Shown piece after piece: positions 1 through 8,834 of a stretch of 64,000 nt of DNA (its first letter is position 1; every line of letters starts with the position of its first letter). The stretch is from DASZFV01 sp035549075 (GTDB lineage Bacteria; Myxococcota_A; Polyangia; Fen-1088). The DNA lies in assembly GCA_035549075.1 (NCBI GenBank), contig DASZRT010000042.1, positions 15,264 through 79,263 of the forward strand, given 5' to 3'. The notes beneath the pieces were generated by a model that saw only the letters and a program-made list of their open reading frames with translations, did not search any database and was not told the origin of the DNA. The translations under genes and the position numbers were made by a program.

Positions 1-1
1 C

Positions 2-1132
2 ATCCGCGACAAGGTCCGCGAGGGCGAGCCGCTCTCGCTCGAGGACGGCGTCGCGCTGTTCGAGCACCCGAACCTCCTCGACGTCGGCGCGCTCGCCAAC
101 GAGGTGCGCGAGCGCCTGCACGGCGGCCGCACCTACTTCAACCGCAACCTCCACATCAACGCGACCAACGTCTGCGAGGCGAGCTGCCGCTTCTGCTCGT
201 TCGCGCGCCTCGAGGAGGGCAAGCCTGGCGCCTACACGATGTCGCACGCCGAGGCGTGGTCGAAGCTGCAGGCGCGCCTCGACGCCAAGGATCCCATCAC
301 CGAGATTCACATCGTCAACGGCCTGCACCCCGGCCTTCCCTTCGAGTACTACACCGAGCTGCTCGCGGGCCTGAAGCGCCTGCAGCCGAGCATCCACTTG
401 AAGGCCTTCACGGCCGTCGAGCTGCACTACTACGCGAAGAAGTACGGCATGACCTACGCCGAGGTCATCTCGAAGCTGCACGCCGCGGGCATGGACTCGA
501 TCCCGGGCGGCGGCGCCGAGATCTTCGCGGCGCGCGTGCGCAAGAAGATCTGCGACGACAAGTGCACGGGCGACGAGTGGCTCGAGGTGCACCGCACGGC
601 CCACAAGCTCGGCCTGCGCTCGAACTGCACGATGCTCTACGGGACGATCGAGACGATCGAAGAGCGCGTCGACCACATGCTGCAGCTGCGCGCGCTGCAG
701 GACGAGACGGGCGGCTTCCAGACGTTCATCCCGCTGGCGTTCCACCCCGACAACAACGCGCTCATGAAGCTGCCGGGGCCCACGGGCGTGGAAGATCTGC
801 GCACCTACGCCGTCGCGCGCCTGCTGCTGCACAACATCCCGCACATCAAGGCCTACTGGATCATGCTCGGCGTGAAGACGGCGCAGACGGCGCTGTGGTT
901 CGGCGCCGACGATCTCGACGGCACCGTGCAGGAAGAACGCATCTATCACATGGCCGGCGCCGAGACGCCGCAGGTCATGCGGCCGGCCGAGATCGTTCGG
1001 ATCATTCAAAACGCCGGCCGTACGCCCGTCGAGCGCGACACGCTCTACAACGTCGTCGCCGAGGGCGACGCGCTCGTGTCCGACAAGCCGTTCCGCCGCG
1101 ACGTGCGCCGGTCGCTCGAGGTCGTGACGTGA
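2..1132 (+). CDS. mqnE: Aminofutalosine synthase MqnE (5' end missing)
   Basis: Radical-SAM enzyme that joins the enolpyruvyl product of MqnA to adenosine to make 6-amino-6-deoxyfutalosine in the futalosine menaquinone pathway. The reading frame is open from base 2, so the start lies upstream of the window; 376 codons are present. The radical-SAM cluster motif CEASCRFC is encoded from base 173, with cysteines in the CxxxCxxC spacing that binds the 4Fe-4S cluster. The stretches SIPGGGAEIF and TMLYGTIET are typical of the MqnE/MqnC/CofG-like group. It ends in TGA overlapping the GTG start of the next gene (GTGA), so translation is probably coupled to MqnA-MqnC. The gene order supports MqnE over other radical-SAM relatives. 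Confidence 0.93.
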   Translation: MRDKVREGEPLSLEDGVALFEHPNLLDVGALANEVRERLHGGRTYFNRNLHINATNVCEASCRFCSFARLEEGKPGAYTMSHAEAWSKLQARLDAKDPITEIHIVNGLHPGLPFEYYTELLAGLKRLQPSIHLKAFTAVELHYYAKKYGMTYAEVISKLHAAGMDSIPGGGAEIFAARVRKKICDDKCTGDEWLEVHRTAHKLGLRSNCTMLYGTIETIEERVDHMLQLRALQDETGGFQTFIPLAFHPDNNALMKLPGPTGVEDLRTYAVARLLLHNIPHIKAYWIMLGVKTAQTALWFGADDLDGTVQEERIYHMAGAETPQVMRPAEIVRIIQNAGRTPVERDTLYNVVAEGDALVSDKPFRRDVRRSLEVVT

Positions 1133-3066
1133 GCGGCCGTCTGAAGATCGCCGCGGTTTCTTTTCTGAACGCGCGGCCCATCACGTACGGGCTCGAGCGC
1201 GGCCTCGGCGAGGATCGCTTCGAGCTGTCGTTCGAGCTGCCGTCGCGCTGCGCGCAGCTGCTGGCTGCGGGCGAGGTCGACGTCGGCCTCATCCCGACGG
1301 CCGCCTACGCCGAATCCGCCACCGAGCTGCGCGCCGTTCCCGGCATCGCGATCTCAGGCGCGGGCCCGCTGCGCACGGTGCTGCTGGTTTCGGACGTCCC
1401 GTGGGGCGAGCTCGAAGAGATCGCGCTCGACGGCGCCTCGCGCAGCTCGGCGGCGCTGCTGCGTTTGCTCACGGCCGAGCGCGGGTACGCGCCGCGCTTC
1501 CGCGAGGTCGCGCACGACGAGGTGCTCGACGCCGCGCGCGGCCGCACGGGCGCGCTCGTCATCGGCGACGCCGCCTTCGGCGCCGAAAACAGGTTTGCGC
1601 ACGTCATCGATCTAGGCGAGGCGTGGCACTCATCGACGGGCCTGCCGGCCGTCAACGCCGTGTGGGCCGGCCGCCCCGGCGTCCTCGGCCCCGACGAGAT
1701 CGGCATCCTCCAGCAAAGCTTGTCCGAGGGCATGATCCACCGCGCCGAAATCGCGCGCGCGTGGGCCGAAGGCGCGCCCGCGCTTCCCGGTGTCGACGAC
1801 GCGCCTGCGTTCTACGAGCGCTACCTCACCGAGAACATCCGCTACCGCCTCGGCAGCGAAGAGCTGTCGGGCGTCGCAGCCTTCTTCGATCGTGGCCACG
1901 CCGCGGGGCTGTTCCCGGCGCGCGCGCGGTTGCGGCTCTACGAGCAGACGCAAGCCCGCTCGGCGCCACCGGTCAACGTCAAGCCCGCGCGCGCGCACTC
2001 GGTGGACACGTTGCTCGCCGACGCCGCCTCGGGCGCGCGCTTGTCGTACGAGGACGGCCTCCGCCTCTACGCCGAGGCGCCGACGCTCGAGCTCGGCGCG
2101 GCCGCCGACGCACGCCGCCGCCAGCTTCACCCGACCAACGACGTCACGTACATCATCGACCGCAACGTCAACTACACGAACGTCTGCGTCACGCGCTGCA
2201 AGTTCTGCAACTTCTACCGGCCGCCCACGCACAAGACCGAGGGCTACGTGCTCTCGCGCGAGGAGCTCGCCAAGAAGTTCCAGGAGACGGTCGACCTCGG
2301 CGGCGTGCAGATCCTCCTGCAGGGCGGCCTCAACCCGAACCTGCCGCTCGCCTGGTACGAAGACCTCTTCCGCTGGATGAAGGCGAGCTTCCCGCTGGCG
2401 ATCCACGGCCTGTCGCCCGAGGAGATCCGCTACATCGCCGAGATCGAGCGCATGCCGATCCGCGGCGTCATCGAGCGGCTGGTTGCCGCGGGCCTCGACT
2501 CGATCCCCGGCGGCGGCGCCGAGATCCTCGACGACGAGATCCGCCACACGATCTCGCCGCTCAAGTGCACGACCGACGTGTGGCTCGAGGTCATGCGGCA
2601 GGGCCTCGCGCTCGGGCTGCGCACGACGGAGACGATGGTGTTCGGCTTCGGCGTGGAGCCGCGCCACATCATCAACCACTTCGATCGCCTGCGTGAGCTG
2701 CAGGATCAAACCGCCGGCTTCACGGCGTTCATCTGCTGGCCGTTCCAGGCCGAGGGCACGCGCCTCAAGCTGCACGACGACACGACGGCGATGCGCTACC
2801 TGCGCGTGTTCGCGCTCGCGCGCCTGTACCTCGACAACTTCCCGTCGCTGCAGGTCTCGTGGCCGACGATGGGCCCCGAGGTGGGCCAGGTCGGGCTGCG
2901 CTTCGGCGGCAACGACTTCGGCTCGGCGATGATCGAGGAGAACGTCGTCTCGCAGGCCGGCGCCGTCTTCAAGCTGTCGGCGCAGGACATCGAGCGCTAC
3001 ATCCGCGAGGCGGGCTTCGAGCCGCGCCGCCGCAACATGCGCTACGAGCGCCTCGCCGCCGCCTGA
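1129..3066 (+). CDS. mqnAC: Fused chorismate dehydratase MqnA and cyclic dehypoxanthine futalosine synthase MqnC
   Basis: A single 645-residue reading frame carries two enzymes of the futalosine pathway. Residues 1 to about 270 are MqnA: the N-terminus RLKIAAVSFLNARPITYGL is the periplasmic-binding-protein-like start of chorismate dehydratase. Residues from about 290 to the end are MqnC, a radical-SAM enzyme with the cluster motif CVTRCKFC at C353, C357 and C360, then GGVQILLQGG and SIPGGGAEIL. The approximately 20-residue joint between them has no stop, no frameshift and no plausible internal start with a clear ribosome site. MqnA (chorismate to 3-enolpyruvylbenzoate) and MqnC (cyclisation of dehypoxanthine futalosine) are not consecutive steps; MqnE acts between them. 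The start is the GTG overlapping the mqnE stop. I know these as separate proteins of about 280 and 370 residues. Confidence 0.9.
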   Translation: MSGRLKIAAVSFLNARPITYGLERGLGEDRFELSFELPSRCAQLLAAGEVDVGLIPTAAYAESATELRAVPGIAISGAGPLRTVLLVSDVPWGELEEIALDGASRSSAALLRLLTAERGYAPRFREVAHDEVLDAARGRTGALVIGDAAFGAENRFAHVIDLGEAWHSSTGLPAVNAVWAGRPGVLGPDEIGILQQSLSEGMIHRAEIARAWAEGAPALPGVDDAPAFYERYLTENIRYRLGSEELSGVAAFFDRGHAAGLFPARARLRLYEQTQARSAPPVNVKPARAHSVDTLLADAASGARLSYEDGLRLYAEAPTLELGAAADARRRQLHPTNDVTYIIDRNVNYTNVCVTRCKFCNFYRPPTHKTEGYVLSREELAKKFQETVDLGGVQILLQGGLNPNLPLAWYEDLFRWMKASFPLAIHGLSPEEIRYIAEIERMPIRGVIERLVAAGLDSIPGGGAEILDDEIRHTISPLKCTTDVWLEVMRQGLALGLRTTETMVFGFGVEPRHIINHFDRLRELQDQTAGFTAFICWPFQAEGTRLKLHDDTTAMRYLRVFALARLYLDNFPSLQVSWPTMGPEVGQVGLRFGGNDFGSAMIEENVVSQAGAVFKLSAQDIERYIREAGFEPRRRNMRYERLAAA

Positions 3067-3079
3067 GGTAGCTGGCGTC

Positions 3080-4309
3080 ATGCGGATCGTCAGCGCGCCC
3101 GTCGTCGTCCCCATGGCCCCCGACGGCCCGCCGTGGATCGCCGACGGCGCGATCGCGCTCGACGAGGACGACGTCGTGCGCGCCGTGGGGGCGCGCGCCG
3201 AGGTGCGCCGCCGCTACGCCGAGGCGGACGAGACGCGCGCCGAGGGCGCGCTGCTGCCCGGCCTCGTCAACGCGCACACGCACCTCGAGCTGTCGGATCT
3301 CGCGGGCGAGGTGCCGGGAGGCGCGGGGCTGGTCGCGTGGGCGGGCGCGTGCATGCACGCCGCCGAGGAGCATACGCCCGAGCGCCGGCGCGACGCCGCG
3401 ATGGCGGCGGCGGCTGAAGCCGTGCGCCTCGGGACGGCCGTCGTCGGCGACGTCGGCAACACGCTGGCCGCCGTGCCCGGCATTGCCGCCGCGGGCCTGC
3501 GCGGCACCGTGTTTCACGAGCTGCTCGGGTCGCGCCAGGCGCGCACGGGCGACGCGCTCGCCGACGCCGCGCGCGAGCGCGCCGAGGTCACGAAGAAGCG
3601 CCCCTGGCCCGCGGGCCTCGGCTACGTGCCCGCGCCGCACGCGCCCTACTCGGCCAACCCCGAGCTGCTGGGCGACATCTTCGCGGCGGCGGCGCGCGTG
3701 GGCCTGCCGACGTCGGTGCACGTCGCCGAGGACGAAGACGAGCTCGCGCTGCTGCGCGATGGCAGCGGCCGCTGGCCCGAGGTGCTGCGGGCGATGGGCG
3801 TCGACGTCGCGCGCCGCGTGCCACACAAGTCGCCCGTCTCGTACCTCGCGCACATGGGCGCGTTCGCGAGCCCCGTGCCGCCGCTGCTCGTGCACATGGT
3901 GCACGCGTCGAAGGACGATCGGCGCATCACCAAGCTCGTGGGCGCGTCGGTCGTGCTGTGCCCGCGCTCGAACTTGCACATCGGCGGCCGCCTGCCCGAC
4001 GTGCCCGCGATGCTCGCCGAAGGCCTGCCCATCGCCATCGGCACCGACAGCCTCGCGTCGACGCCCGATCTCTCGTTGTTCGGCGACGTCGCGACGCTGG
4101 CCGCGAAGTTCCCCGCCGTGCCGGCGATGACGTGGCTCGAGGCCGCCACGCGCGGGGGCGCGCGCGCGCTCAGGCTCGAGTCGTGCGGCGTGCTCACGCC
4201 CGCGCGGCGGCCCGGCGTCATCGAGGTGGAGATCGACGATTTCGCGGCGCCGGCCGAAGCGCTGGTGCGGAACGCGAGCCCGCGCGTGCGATGGATGGCG
4301 AGAGCTTGA
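3080..4309 (+). CDS. Amidohydrolase, probable aminofutalosine deaminase (MqnX-like)
   Basis: Metal-dependent amidohydrolase of 409 residues, 13 bases after the mqnAC stop. The metal-binding HxH is at H66 and H68 in NAHTHLELS; further likely ligands are the histidine in SVHVAEDE, the histidines around VHASKDD and the aspartate in IGTDSLAS. Family members beside mqn genes deaminate 6-amino-6-deoxyfutalosine to futalosine, and the NAHTHLELS motif agrees with that group as I know it. Location inside the mqn operon is the main argument for substrate; by sequence alone a related deaminase such as guanine or S-adenosylhomocysteine deaminase cannot be excluded. No MqnB nucleosidase or MqnD lies in the window, so those steps must be encoded elsewhere. 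Confidence 0.8.
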   Translation: MRIVSAPVVVPMAPDGPPWIADGAIALDEDDVVRAVGARAEVRRRYAEADETRAEGALLPGLVNAHTHLELSDLAGEVPGGAGLVAWAGACMHAAEEHTPERRRDAAMAAAAEAVRLGTAVVGDVGNTLAAVPGIAAAGLRGTVFHELLGSRQARTGDALADAARERAEVTKKRPWPAGLGYVPAPHAPYSANPELLGDIFAAAARVGLPTSVHVAEDEDELALLRDGSGRWPEVLRAMGVDVARRVPHKSPVSYLAHMGAFASPVPPLLVHMVHASKDDRRITKLVGASVVLCPRSNLHIGGRLPDVPAMLAEGLPIAIGTDSLASTPDLSLFGDVATLAAKFPAVPAMTWLEAATRGGARALRLESCGVLTPARRPGVIEVEIDDFAAPAEALVRNASPRVRWMARA

Positions 4310-4321
4310 GGAGTGATGAGC

Positions 4322-5302
4322 ATGGAAACGACCAGAGGACCTCTCCCTAACCCTCTCCAGCAGACTGGAGAGGGGATCGGATCCGCCCTCCCTCGCCCAG
4401 GAGCTTCTGCTCTCCCTCTCCCTTCCGAGGGAGGGGGACCCTCCCCCCTCGCCCACGTCGTCACATTCGGGCGCATGATCAAGTTCGAGCACACGATCTT
4501 CGCGCTGCCGTTCGCGCTCTCGGCCGCGGCGATCGCCGCCCGCGGACACGGCCTCACCGTCGCGCGGCTGTTCGGCATCGTCGTCGCGATGGCGAGCGCG
4601 CGCACGGCCGCCATGGGCTTCAACCGCATCGCCGATCGCCACATCGACGCCAAGAACCCGCGCACGGCGAAGCGCGAGCTGCCCGCGGGCGCCGTGTCGC
4701 TGCGCGCGGCGTGGGCGCTCACGCTCGCGAGCGCCGCCGTGTTCGTGGGCGCGGCGGCGGCGCTCGGTCCGCTCTGCCTCGCGCTCTCGCCCGTCGCGCT
4801 CCTCTTCCTCTTCGGCTATTCGTTCACGAAGCGCTTCACGTTCCTGTGCCACCTGTTCCTCGGCCTCGCGATCGCCGCCGGCCCGGCGGGCGCGTGGATC
4901 GCCGTGCGCGGCGACTTCGGCCTCGCGCCCGGCTTGCTCATGATCGCCGTCGCGACGTGGATCGCCGGCTTCGACGTCCTCTACGCCCTCTCCGATCGCG
5001 AGTTCGACCGCGGCGCGGGCCTGCACTCGATCCCCGCGAAGTTCGGCGTCACGGGCGCGCTCGTGATCTCGGCGGCGCTGCACGTCGTCGCGTTGGGCGC
5101 GCTGCTCGCGCTCGCCCCCGTGGCCGCGCTCGGCGTCCCCTACCTCGCGGGGGTCGCCGTCGTCGCCGCCCTCCTCGTCTACGAGCACGCCATCGTGCGC
5201 CCCAGCGATCTCTCGCGCCTCGACGCCGCGTTCTTCACCCTCAACGGCTACGTCTCCGTCGTGTTCTTCGCCGCGACGCTCGCCGACGTGTTGCTTCGCT
5301 GA
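4322..5302 (+). CDS. mqnP: UbiA-family prenyltransferase (MqnP-like)
   Basis: Integral membrane prenyltransferase expected to attach the polyprenyl tail to the naphthoate produced by the futalosine route. The two Asp-rich motifs of the UbiA family are visible as NRIADRHIDAKNP and YALSDREFDRG, and about eight hydrophobic helices follow. The conserved family sequence begins near MIKFEHTIFALPFAL, whose methionine is at base 4475. Upstream the same frame is open through a REP-like palindrome. A GGAG at 4310-4313 sits eight bases before ATG 4322, which makes 4322 the best start and gives a roughly 50-residue low-complexity leader; 4475 is an alternative start lacking an obvious ribosome site. Last gene of the mqn operon. 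Confidence 0.85.
   Translation: METTRGPLPNPLQQTGEGIGSALPRPGASALPLPSEGGGPSPLAHVVTFGRMIKFEHTIFALPFALSAAAIAARGHGLTVARLFGIVVAMASARTAAMGFNRIADRHIDAKNPRTAKRELPAGAVSLRAAWALTLASAAVFVGAAAALGPLCLALSPVALLFLFGYSFTKRFTFLCHLFLGLAIAAGPAGAWIAVRGDFGLAPGLLMIAVATWIAGFDVLYALSDREFDRGAGLHSIPAKFGVTGALVISAALHVVALGALLALAPVAALGVPYLAGVAVVAALLVYEHAIVRPSDLSRLDAAFFTLNGYVSVVFFAATLADVLLR
4341..4440. repeat. REP-like palindromic repeat inside the mqnP 5' coding region
   Basis: A C/T-rich and A/G-rich palindromic stretch. CCCTCTCCAG at 4351-4360 is exactly complementary to CTGGAGAGGG at 4365-4374, a ten-base stem with a CAGA loop. A second dyad, CTCCCT at 4418-4423 and AGGGAG at 4428-4433, closes on TCCG. This composition is the familiar extragenic palindrome type found scattered in large GC-rich genomes, yet here it is read in frame as coding sequence. 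Confidence 0.7.
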
Positions 5303-5445
5303 CCCTGCGTTTGCAGGTTACGGCGCCGCAACGTCGGCGCGGACGGGTAACCCGACTTCGGGGATCGTGTGACCCAAGCGGTCGACATGCCGCGGTTCGG
5401 CGCGGGTGGCATGACGGTTGAACTCTTCGCGTGCAGGAGGACATC

Positions 5446-5673
5446 ATGTCGAACTCACAACGCGCGAACCCCAGCAAGAAGCCCGCGCAAAAGGGTCACG
5501 GCGAGGACAAACACCGTCCCCATGCGCCCAACGAGGCCACGCACGAGAAGAACGCCGGCAGCAAGCGCGGCGAGGACAACAGCGACGAGCCGTTCGAGCG
5601 CCGCGACGACAAAGACCTCGATCCTGTCGAGCCGCGTAGCACGGCCGACGAGCTCTCGGGCGCGGACGCGTAA
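5446..5673 (+). CDS. Small hydrophilic, probably disordered protein
   Basis: A 75-residue protein of almost only charged and polar residues (Lys, Arg, Glu, Asp, His, Asn), with no hydrophobic core, no signal peptide and no cysteine, so probably disordered. AGGAGG at 5435-5440 stands five bases before the ATG and is one of the best ribosome sites in the window, which argues that it is really expressed. The superoxide dismutase gene follows after nine bases, so the two are probably co-transcribed. I do not recognise a family; it resembles small stress- or desiccation-related hydrophilic proteins only in composition. Confidence 0.65.
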   Translation: MSNSQRANPSKKPAQKGHGEDKHRPHAPNEATHEKNAGSKRGEDNSDEPFERRDDKDLDPVEPRSTADELSGADA

Positions 5674-5682
5674 GGAGTCGTC

Positions 5683-6345
5683 ATGGTCAAGTACACCCTG
5701 CCGGAGCTGTCGTACGATTATGCGGCGCTGGAGCCGCACATCTCGCGCGAGATCATGCAGCTCCATCACGACAAGCATCACCGCGCCTACGTCGACGGCG
5801 CCAACAAAGCGGTCGAAGCGTTGATCGCCGCCCGCGAGAGCGACGACTTCTCGACGGTGCCTGCGCTCGAGCGCGCGCTGGCCTTCCACGTGTCAGGCCA
5901 CGTGCTCCACAGCATCTTCTGGCGCAACCTCTCTCCAAAAGGCGGGGGGCGGCCCGCGGGCGAGCTCGGGCGCGCGATCGAGCGCGACTTCGGCTCGTTC
6001 GAGGCGTTCCAGAAGCAGATGACCGAGACGGCGACGACGATCATGGGCTCGGGCTGGGCCGCGCTCGTGTTCGATCCCATCTCGGGGCGCCTCGGCACGA
6101 CGCAGATCCACGACCACCAGTCGGAGGTCACGCAGGGCGGCTTGCCGCTCATGGTGATCGACGCCTGGGAGCACGCCTACTACCTCCAGTACAAGACGCA
6201 GAAGGCGGACTACTTCAAGGCGTTATGGAACCTGTGGGACTGGGACGACGTGTCCGAGCGGCTCGCGCGTGCGTCGACGCTCGACCTCGCGCTCGGCGGC
6301 GCCGACCGTGGCGCCGTGCGCTCCCCGCGTGGCGCGCGCGCGTAG
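5683..6345 (+). CDS. sod: Superoxide dismutase, Fe/Mn family
   Basis: Converts superoxide to oxygen and hydrogen peroxide. The 220-residue protein has the two-domain Fe/Mn pattern. The metal ligands read as H28 (in QLHHDKHH), H76 (in GHVLHSIFW), D160 and H164 (in DAWEHAYYLQY). The helical hairpin YAALEPHISREIMQLHHDKHH and the FWRNLSP segment are typical. The metal cannot be assigned securely from sequence. There is no signal peptide, so it is cytoplasmic. The C-terminus is about 15 residues longer than usual and Arg/Ala/Gly-rich. ATG with an AAGGAG ribosome site just upstream. It ends one base before a convergent gene. Confidence 0.95.
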   Translation: MVKYTLPELSYDYAALEPHISREIMQLHHDKHHRAYVDGANKAVEALIAARESDDFSTVPALERALAFHVSGHVLHSIFWRNLSPKGGGRPAGELGRAIERDFGSFEAFQKQMTETATTIMGSGWAALVFDPISGRLGTTQIHDHQSEVTQGGLPLMVIDAWEHAYYLQYKTQKADYFKALWNLWDWDDVSERLARASTLDLALGGADRGAVRSPRGARA

Positions 6346-6346
6346 C

Positions 6347-7396
6347 TCAGCGCGACAATCCAGAGGGCGGCGCGTCTTTGGTGGGCGCCGCCCGCTCTCG
6401 TTCGGGCACCGCGCGATCGGGCGGGACCGCGCGCGGGTGGTGCACGTCGAACGACGGCCGCTGGTTCGGATCGCAGCGCGGCCCGAACCCGTTCGCGTCG
6501 AAGCGGTAGCGCAGACGGCCGCTCGTGCCGCGCGCGCGCGCCTCCACGTCGACGTCATGCGCGCCCGCGCGTGAAGGCGAGCAATACGACAACAGGTAGT
6601 ACCGCTTCGAAGACGCCTCGATGCGCGCCGCGACGTCGTCGAAGCCCTTCTGGATGTCGCCGCGGTTCGCCGACGCGAACGTGCCGGAGCGGCCGATGCG
6701 CCGCAGCTGGCCGCCGTCGATCTCTTGGCCGACGCCGATGGCATAGGTCTCGAAGCCCGCGCCGTCGAGCGCGTGGGTCACGTCGTCGGCGCTCGCGCGG
6801 TGCGCGCGGTCGGTGCCGTCGGTGAACACGACGAGCGTGCCGAAGCGCAGCGGGACGGGCGCGCGCTCCATCTGCTGCGACAGCACGCGCACGCCTTCGA
6901 CGACGGCGCCGTTGAGGTTCGTCGACGGATCGAGCGGCCGCCGGTTCGCGAGCGCCGCGATGCCGGCGCGCGCGTTGCCGCCGAAGCCGACGAGCGGCGT
7001 GAGGCGCGCGCTGCCGTCGAACGTGTAGACGGCGACCTTCTGGTACGGCCCGACGCGATCGGCGAACGACGACGCCGCCTGCACGAGCGCCGGCATGTCG
7101 CCCGAGTCGACGACGCTGCCGCTCATGTCGACGAGCAGCAGCGTGTAGTGAATCGCCGCGACCTCTTCTTGCAGGATCGTCTGCTTGCTCTCGAGGATCG
7201 ACACGGGGTCGCCGTCCTCGTAGATGCGGAAGTCTTGCGGCGAGAGATCAGCCACGGGCTCGCCCCCCTTCGTGTCGACGGTGAAGTAGACGGCGACGTT
7301 CGACGGCTTGCGCACCGACGCGTCGACGAGCTGCAGCTTCAGGCCCGCGCAACCACCGAGCGCACAAAGAGCGACGACGAGACCAGCGCTTCGCAT
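6347..7396 (-). CDS. Lipoprotein with von Willebrand factor A domain
   Basis: A 349-residue protein with a lipoprotein signal ending in the lipobox LGGC (C16). A short beta-rich region with FRIYEDGDPVSI is followed by a VWA domain from about residue 84. The metal-ion site DMSGS has D90, S92 and S94, and the later VFTDGTD also fits the fold. This combination recalls the VWFA-related Acidobacteria-type proteins that pair FRVYEDGK-like text with a VWA domain. The C-terminus is Pro/Arg-rich and probably unstructured. It is likely a surface or periplasmic adhesion or scaffold protein; the partner is unknown. It lies downstream of the DUF1552 gene on the same strand with a 30-base gap and may be co-transcribed. 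Confidence 0.8.
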   Translation of the reverse strand: MRSAGLVVALCALGGCAGLKLQLVDASVRKPSNVAVYFTVDTKGGEPVADLSPQDFRIYEDGDPVSILESKQTILQEEVAAIHYTLLLVDMSGSVVDSGDMPALVQAASSFADRVGPYQKVAVYTFDGSARLTPLVGFGGNARAGIAALANRRPLDPSTNLNGAVVEGVRVLSQQMERAPVPLRFGTLVVFTDGTDRAHRASADDVTHALDGAGFETYAIGVGQEIDGGQLRRIGRSGTFASANRGDIQKGFDDVAARIEASSKRYYLLSYCSPSRAGAHDVDVEARARGTSGRLRYRFDANGFGPRCDPNQRPSFDVHHPRAVPPDRAVPERERAAPTKDAPPSGLSR

Positions 7397-7426
7397 GGCC
7401 TCGTCGTATCACGAACCGGCAGAGGC

Positions 7427-8824
7427 CTAGGCCAAGAAGCTCGTCATGCCCGTCTTGGGGACGTTGCCGGTCATGCCCAGCGCCGCCTTGCACGTCGTGA
7501 GGAAGTCGATGAGCTGGCCGGTGACGTCGAACACGCCCGGCTTGAACTTCCCGCCCGCCGTGCTGATGGCGGTGAAGACGCCGTTGCCCGAGTGGTTCGT
7601 CGCGAGGTCGGTGCCGAGCATGACGAACGAGTTCGCGAGGATGCTCTGGCCATTGCTGTCCATGTACTTGTCGAACTGCTGGATGATGTACGAGCAGCAC
7701 TCGAGGAACAGGTGCGAGTGATAGCCCTGCTTGATGAGCGCGGGAGAGCCCGGCGTCGGGTTGTCGCCCATGGCGTGGTTCGTGTCGTGCGTCTCGCCGA
7801 CGGCGCCGAGGTCGATCGTCTGACCGGCCACGTTGTACGGGCCCGTGAACGTGAGCCCGTCACCCGCGCAGCACGCGTCGGTGTAGCCGAAGCGGAAGAG
7901 ATCGCACGCGACGCCCATGGCGTACACGTCCGCCATGATCTTGAACGAGCTCACGAAGTCGGCGGCGACGACGTTGCCGCCGGTCGAGGCGCCGTTGTGG
8001 TGCTTCGAGACGTAGACGTTCGCGGGCGGCGTCGCGGGCGTGCCGCACGTCGCGAGCTTGCCGCCACCACCGCCCGAAGTGATGAGCGACGTCCCCTGCA
8101 GCTTCGCCTCGAGCTGCCTCACGGCGTCGAGGTGGTCCGAGATCTTCGAGCGTGACGCCGTCGTGAGGTTCGACGCCGGGCTCATGTAGAACTGGTACTG
8201 GCTGACGACCGTGTCGAGGATGGACGTCGCGATCTTCTGATCGGGCGTCGGGCCCGTCATCGTCGCGGGCGTGCCGCCGGGCGCGGCGCCGAAGAAGGTC
8301 GCGAACAGCGCCTTCGGATCGTCGACGAAGTTGCCGCTCGGGTGACCCTGCTGGTCCCAGCTCTTGACCCAGCGGGACGGGTCATCGAGGAACTTGTAGT
8401 AGTAGCCCGCGCCCTGGACGTCGACGGGCGTGGGCGGCTTCCCCGACGGGTAGAAGTACCGCATGATCTCGTTGTCGATCGACGGGCCGCCCATCGTCGT
8501 GTTGTTGACGGGGTTCTTGCCCGTGAACGCGGCGCCCGCCGCGGCCGGGTGGCCGCCCATCGACTGAATGCCGCGCACGAAGGCCATCTTGTTGGCGAGC
8601 GGCGCCAGCGGCGTGAGCGGCCCGTCGAGGGTCGTGCCGCCGCGCCAGTGCAGGAACGGGACGCCGCCGCCGAGGAAGATGTTGAACGCGCGCATGGGCG
8701 GCGCCGCGGGCGCGCCCCACACGCTGCGCGTGCGCATCTCTTCGAGGAAGGGGAGCGCGATGGCGATCTTGCCGGCGCCCCGGAGCAGCGTGCGACGGCT
8801 GAGACTCTTTTGATAGCGCTTCAT
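7427..8824 (-). CDS. DUF1552 family exported protein
   Basis: A 465-residue protein starting with a Tat-like signal, SRRTLLRGAGK with the twin arginines at R10 and R11 followed by a hydrophobic stretch. The body (FLGGGVPFLHW, GHPAAAGAAFTGKNP, SIDNEIMRYF, VVSQYQFYMSP, DHLDAVRQLEAKL) matches the DUF1552 family as I remember it from planctomycetes and myxobacteria, where it is nearly always encoded beside a DUF1592/DUF1588 cytochrome-like protein, as here. The function is unknown; the family shows general similarity to sulfatase/phosphatase-like Tat proteins. It starts ten bases after the stop of the DUF1592 gene, so the two form an operon. Confidence 0.85.
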   Translation of the reverse strand: MKRYQKSLSRRTLLRGAGKIAIALPFLEEMRTRSVWGAPAAPPMRAFNIFLGGGVPFLHWRGGTTLDGPLTPLAPLANKMAFVRGIQSMGGHPAAAGAAFTGKNPVNNTTMGGPSIDNEIMRYFYPSGKPPTPVDVQGAGYYYKFLDDPSRWVKSWDQQGHPSGNFVDDPKALFATFFGAAPGGTPATMTGPTPDQKIATSILDTVVSQYQFYMSPASNLTTASRSKISDHLDAVRQLEAKLQGTSLITSGGGGGKLATCGTPATPPANVYVSKHHNGASTGGNVVAADFVSSFKIMADVYAMGVACDLFRFGYTDACCAGDGLTFTGPYNVAGQTIDLGAVGETHDTNHAMGDNPTPGSPALIKQGYHSHLFLECCSYIIQQFDKYMDSNGQSILANSFVMLGTDLATNHSGNGVFTAISTAGGKFKPGVFDVTGQLIDFLTTCKAALGMTGNVPKTGMTSFLA

Positions 8825-8834
8825 CGTCGTCTCC

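Noticed and set aside
2969..5188. Very long open frame on the minus strand opposite mqnX and mqnP
   Set aside because: High GC content makes long antisense frames common; composition is Arg/Ala-rich and no family is recognisable, while the plus strand holds real genes.
5304..5317. CCTGC-GTTT-GCAGG hairpin after mqnP as a terminator
   Set aside because: Only five base pairs and no T-run follows.
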